The position numbers and the translations under genes are program-made. DNA of 8,556 nt from Pseudomonadota bacterium (lineage in GTDB: Bacteria > Pseudomonadota > Gammaproteobacteria > Burkholderiales > Burkholderiaceae_B): assembly GCA_021793095.1 (NCBI GenBank), contig JAJYTK010000033.1, positions 1-8,556 on the forward strand. The letters run 5' to 3'. Each line of letters begins with the position of its first letter. Position 1 is the stretch's first letter. The notes beneath the pieces were generated by a model that worked only from the letters and a program-made list of their open reading frames with translations, was not told the DNA's origin and made no database searches. Below, piece after piece: positions 7,015 to 8,556 of this stretch.

Positions 7015-8442
7015 ATGGCAAAACAATTTGATGTAGTCGTTATTGGCGCCGGGCCAGGTGGTTATGTGGCCGCCATACGGGCGGCGCAGTTAGGGTTCTC
7101 TGTGGCGTGTGTCGATGAGTGGACCAATGACAAAGGCAAGCCCGCACCAGGTGGTACATGCACCAATATTGGGTGCATTCCCTCCAAGGCCTTGCTACAG
7201 TCCAGCGAGCATTACGAACAGGCCAAAGACCAATTCAGTGAGCATGGCATCGAGGTCAAAGGCCTCAAGCTCGACATTGATACTTTCTTGGGGCGCAAGG
7301 ATACGGTGGTTGATCAAAACAACCAAGGGATTCTGTACCTCTTTAGAAAAAATAAGGTCAACTACTTCAATGGCAAGGCTGCTTTTAAATCAAAAGTGGA
7401 TAACGGTTGGGCCGTGACGGTTTCTGGTAATGATAGTGCAGAGCTGATTGCCAAGCACGTCATCATTGCTACCGGCTCAAATCCACGCGCCTTGCCTGGT
7501 GTTGAGTTTGATGAGGAAACCATCCTGTCTAATGACGGTGCGTTGAGCCTGCCCAAGGTACCCAAGAAATTAGGGGTGGTCGGGGCTGGGGTGATTGGTC
7601 TCGAACTGGGCAGTGTATGGCGCCGCTTGGGGGCTGAGGTGAGCATTCTCGAGGGCATGCCCGATTTCTTGGCTGCCGTGGATCGTGACGCTGCCAAAGA
7701 GGCGTACAAGCTATTAACCAAGCAGGGCTTGGATATCACCATGGGCGCCAAGGTGGAGTCTGTTGAAAAGACCAAATCTGGGGTCACCGTAAAATACACC
7801 GACGCGGACGACAAAGAGCAAACCCTCGAGGTTGATAAGCTCATCGTCGCCATTGGTCGCGTGCCTAATACCGAGGGCTTGGGCGCCGACACTGTTGGTT
7901 TAAAACTCGACGAGCGAGGCTTTATCGCGGTGGATGATGACTGCAAGACCAACTTGCCTAATGTTTGGGCCGTGGGTGATGTGGTCCGAGGCCCAATGCT
8001 GGCGCATAAGGCCGAGGACGAGGGGATTGCCGTGGCCGAGCGCATTGCTGGGCAGCAGCCGCATATCAACTTTAATACCATCCCGTGGGTCATCTACACC
8101 AACCCAGAGATTGCTTGGGTCGGTCAAACCGAAGATGAGCTGAAAAAATCTGGGCGCGAGTATCGTAGCGGTACTTTCCCCTTTATGGCCAACGGTCGTG
8201 CACGCTCCCTTGGACAGCTTGATGGTTTTATCAAGGTGTTGGCGGATGCCAAAACAGACGAGGTCTTGGGTGTACACATGGTCGGGCCACAGGTTTCCGA
8301 GCTCATTGCTGAGGCGGTCGCGATCATGGAATTCAAGGGTGCAGCAGAGGATATTGCACGTATCTGTCACGCTCACCCCACGCTGTCCGAGTCGTTACGC
8401 GAGGCAGCCTTGGCTGTCGATAAGCGAACACTGAACTTCTGA
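7015..8442 (+). CDS. lpdA: Dihydrolipoyl dehydrogenase, E3
   Basis: FAD flavoprotein disulfide reductase that reoxidises the dihydrolipoyl arm of OdhB and reduces NAD+ (odhL in Burkholderiales). 475 aa, the usual length, with no extra N-terminal lipoyl domain, unlike the E3 of some pyruvate dehydrogenase operons; this and its position fit an E3 for the oxoglutarate complex, although it may also serve other complexes. Seen in order: FAD-binding GAGPGG at 11-16; redox-active disulfide Cys49/Cys54 in GGTCTNIGCIPSK; NAD-binding GAGVIGLELGS at 190-200; second FAD contact VWAVGDV at 317-323; C-terminal dimerisation domain with the catalytic pair His454 and Glu459 in HAHPTLSE. The start is set by a good AGGGA at 7004-7008, six bases before the ATG. 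Two hairpins after the stop codon suggest the operon ends here. Confidence 0.98.
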   Translation: MAKQFDVVVIGAGPGGYVAAIRAAQLGFSVACVDEWTNDKGKPAPGGTCTNIGCIPSKALLQSSEHYEQAKDQFSEHGIEVKGLKLDIDTFLGRKDTVVDQNNQGILYLFRKNKVNYFNGKAAFKSKVDNGWAVTVSGNDSAELIAKHVIIATGSNPRALPGVEFDEETILSNDGALSLPKVPKKLGVVGAGVIGLELGSVWRRLGAEVSILEGMPDFLAAVDRDAAKEAYKLLTKQGLDITMGAKVESVEKTKSGVTVKYTDADDKEQTLEVDKLIVAIGRVPNTEGLGADTVGLKLDERGFIAVDDDCKTNLPNVWAVGDVVRGPMLAHKAEDEGIAVAERIAGQQPHINFNTIPWVIYTNPEIAWVGQTEDELKKSGREYRSGTFPFMANGRARSLGQLDGFIKVLADAKTDEVLGVHMVGPQVSELIAEAVAIMEFKGAAEDIARICHAHPTLSESLREAALAVDKRTLNF

Positions 8443-8453
8443 GTTCTTACCTT

Positions 8454-8477
8454 TTGTGGCCCATGATAGGGCCACAA
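8454..8477 (+). other. Perfect 9-bp hairpin just after lpdA
   Basis: TTGTGGCCC (8454-8462) pairs perfectly with GGGCCACAA (8469-8477) around the loop ATGATA, starting 12 bases after the lpdA stop codon. No T-run follows on either strand. It may protect the 3' end of the mRNA or assist termination; the stronger terminator candidate lies just downstream. Confidence 0.55.
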
Positions 8478-8497
8478 CTGGGCAGCTTTGATATTTT

Positions 8498-8535
8498 CGC
8501 AATCGCAGCGTCCATCGCTGCGATTTGCGTTTGTT
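8498..8535 (+). terminator. Rho-independent terminator of the sucA-odhB-lpdA operon
   Basis: AATCGCAGCG (8501-8510) pairs perfectly with CGCTGCGATT (8516-8525) around a TCCAT loop. The stem extends by CGC (8498-8500) with GCG (8527-8529) across a single bulged T. A T-rich tail, TTTGTT at 8530-8535, follows on the plus strand. The tail is broken by a G but the stem is long and G+C-rich. The last 21 bases of the window show nothing recognisable. Confidence 0.7.
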
Positions 8536-8556
8536 AGGCCCATTATTGTTAGCGTA

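Noticed and set aside
7362..8093. Minus-strand open frame of 243 residues opposite lpdA
   Set aside because: It lies entirely antisense to a gene with every E3 motif intact; its Ser/Ala/Pro-rich, motif-free sequence is typical of an antisense shadow.

Overview
The window reads as ordinary chromosomal DNA of a betaproteobacterium, most likely Burkholderiales and perhaps Alcaligenaceae. The basis is the tight order sucA (odhA), odhB, lpdA (odhL), with a dedicated E3 gene closing the operon as in Cupriavidus and Bordetella, rather than the sdh-sucABCD order of enterics. The style of the E1 sequence also fits, for example its LGHNEQD variant of the usual HGHNEAD-type motif. The genus cannot be fixed from this sequence alone.

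Layout. Positions 1-2008 (minus strand) hold most of a MaeB-type NADP-dependent malic enzyme, a malic enzyme fused to a phosphotransacetylase-like domain; its C-terminus lies beyond the left edge. Positions 2009-2760 form a 752-base divergent intergenic region with no convincing gene but several structures. These are a maeB promoter with an 8-bp inverted repeat around its -10 box, a block of about 21% G+C, an 80-base imperfect hairpin followed by a T8 run, a probable sucA promoter, and a structured sucA leader that matches in position and character the 'sucA RNA' motif known from Burkholderiales. Positions 2761-8442 (plus strand) hold the complete 2-oxoglutarate dehydrogenase complex: E1 (sucA, 956 aa), E2 (odhB, 406 aa) and E3 (lpdA, 475 aa). 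An intercistronic hairpin lies between odhB and lpdA. After lpdA come a 9-bp hairpin and then a good candidate Rho-independent terminator; no gene can be recognised in the last 114 bases.

How the parts fit. E1 decarboxylates 2-oxoglutarate with thiamine diphosphate, E2 carries the succinyl group on a lipoyl arm to CoA, and E3 reoxidises the lipoyl arm with FAD and NAD+. MaeB drains malate to pyruvate with NADPH formation. The two divergent units therefore both act on TCA-cycle flux, and the shared upstream region is where their control should lie. All key catalytic residues that can be checked are present; nothing in the coding part looks broken or transferred. The parts worth attention are the RNA and DNA structures in 2009-2760, chiefly the possible switch over the sucA Shine-Dalgarno sequence.
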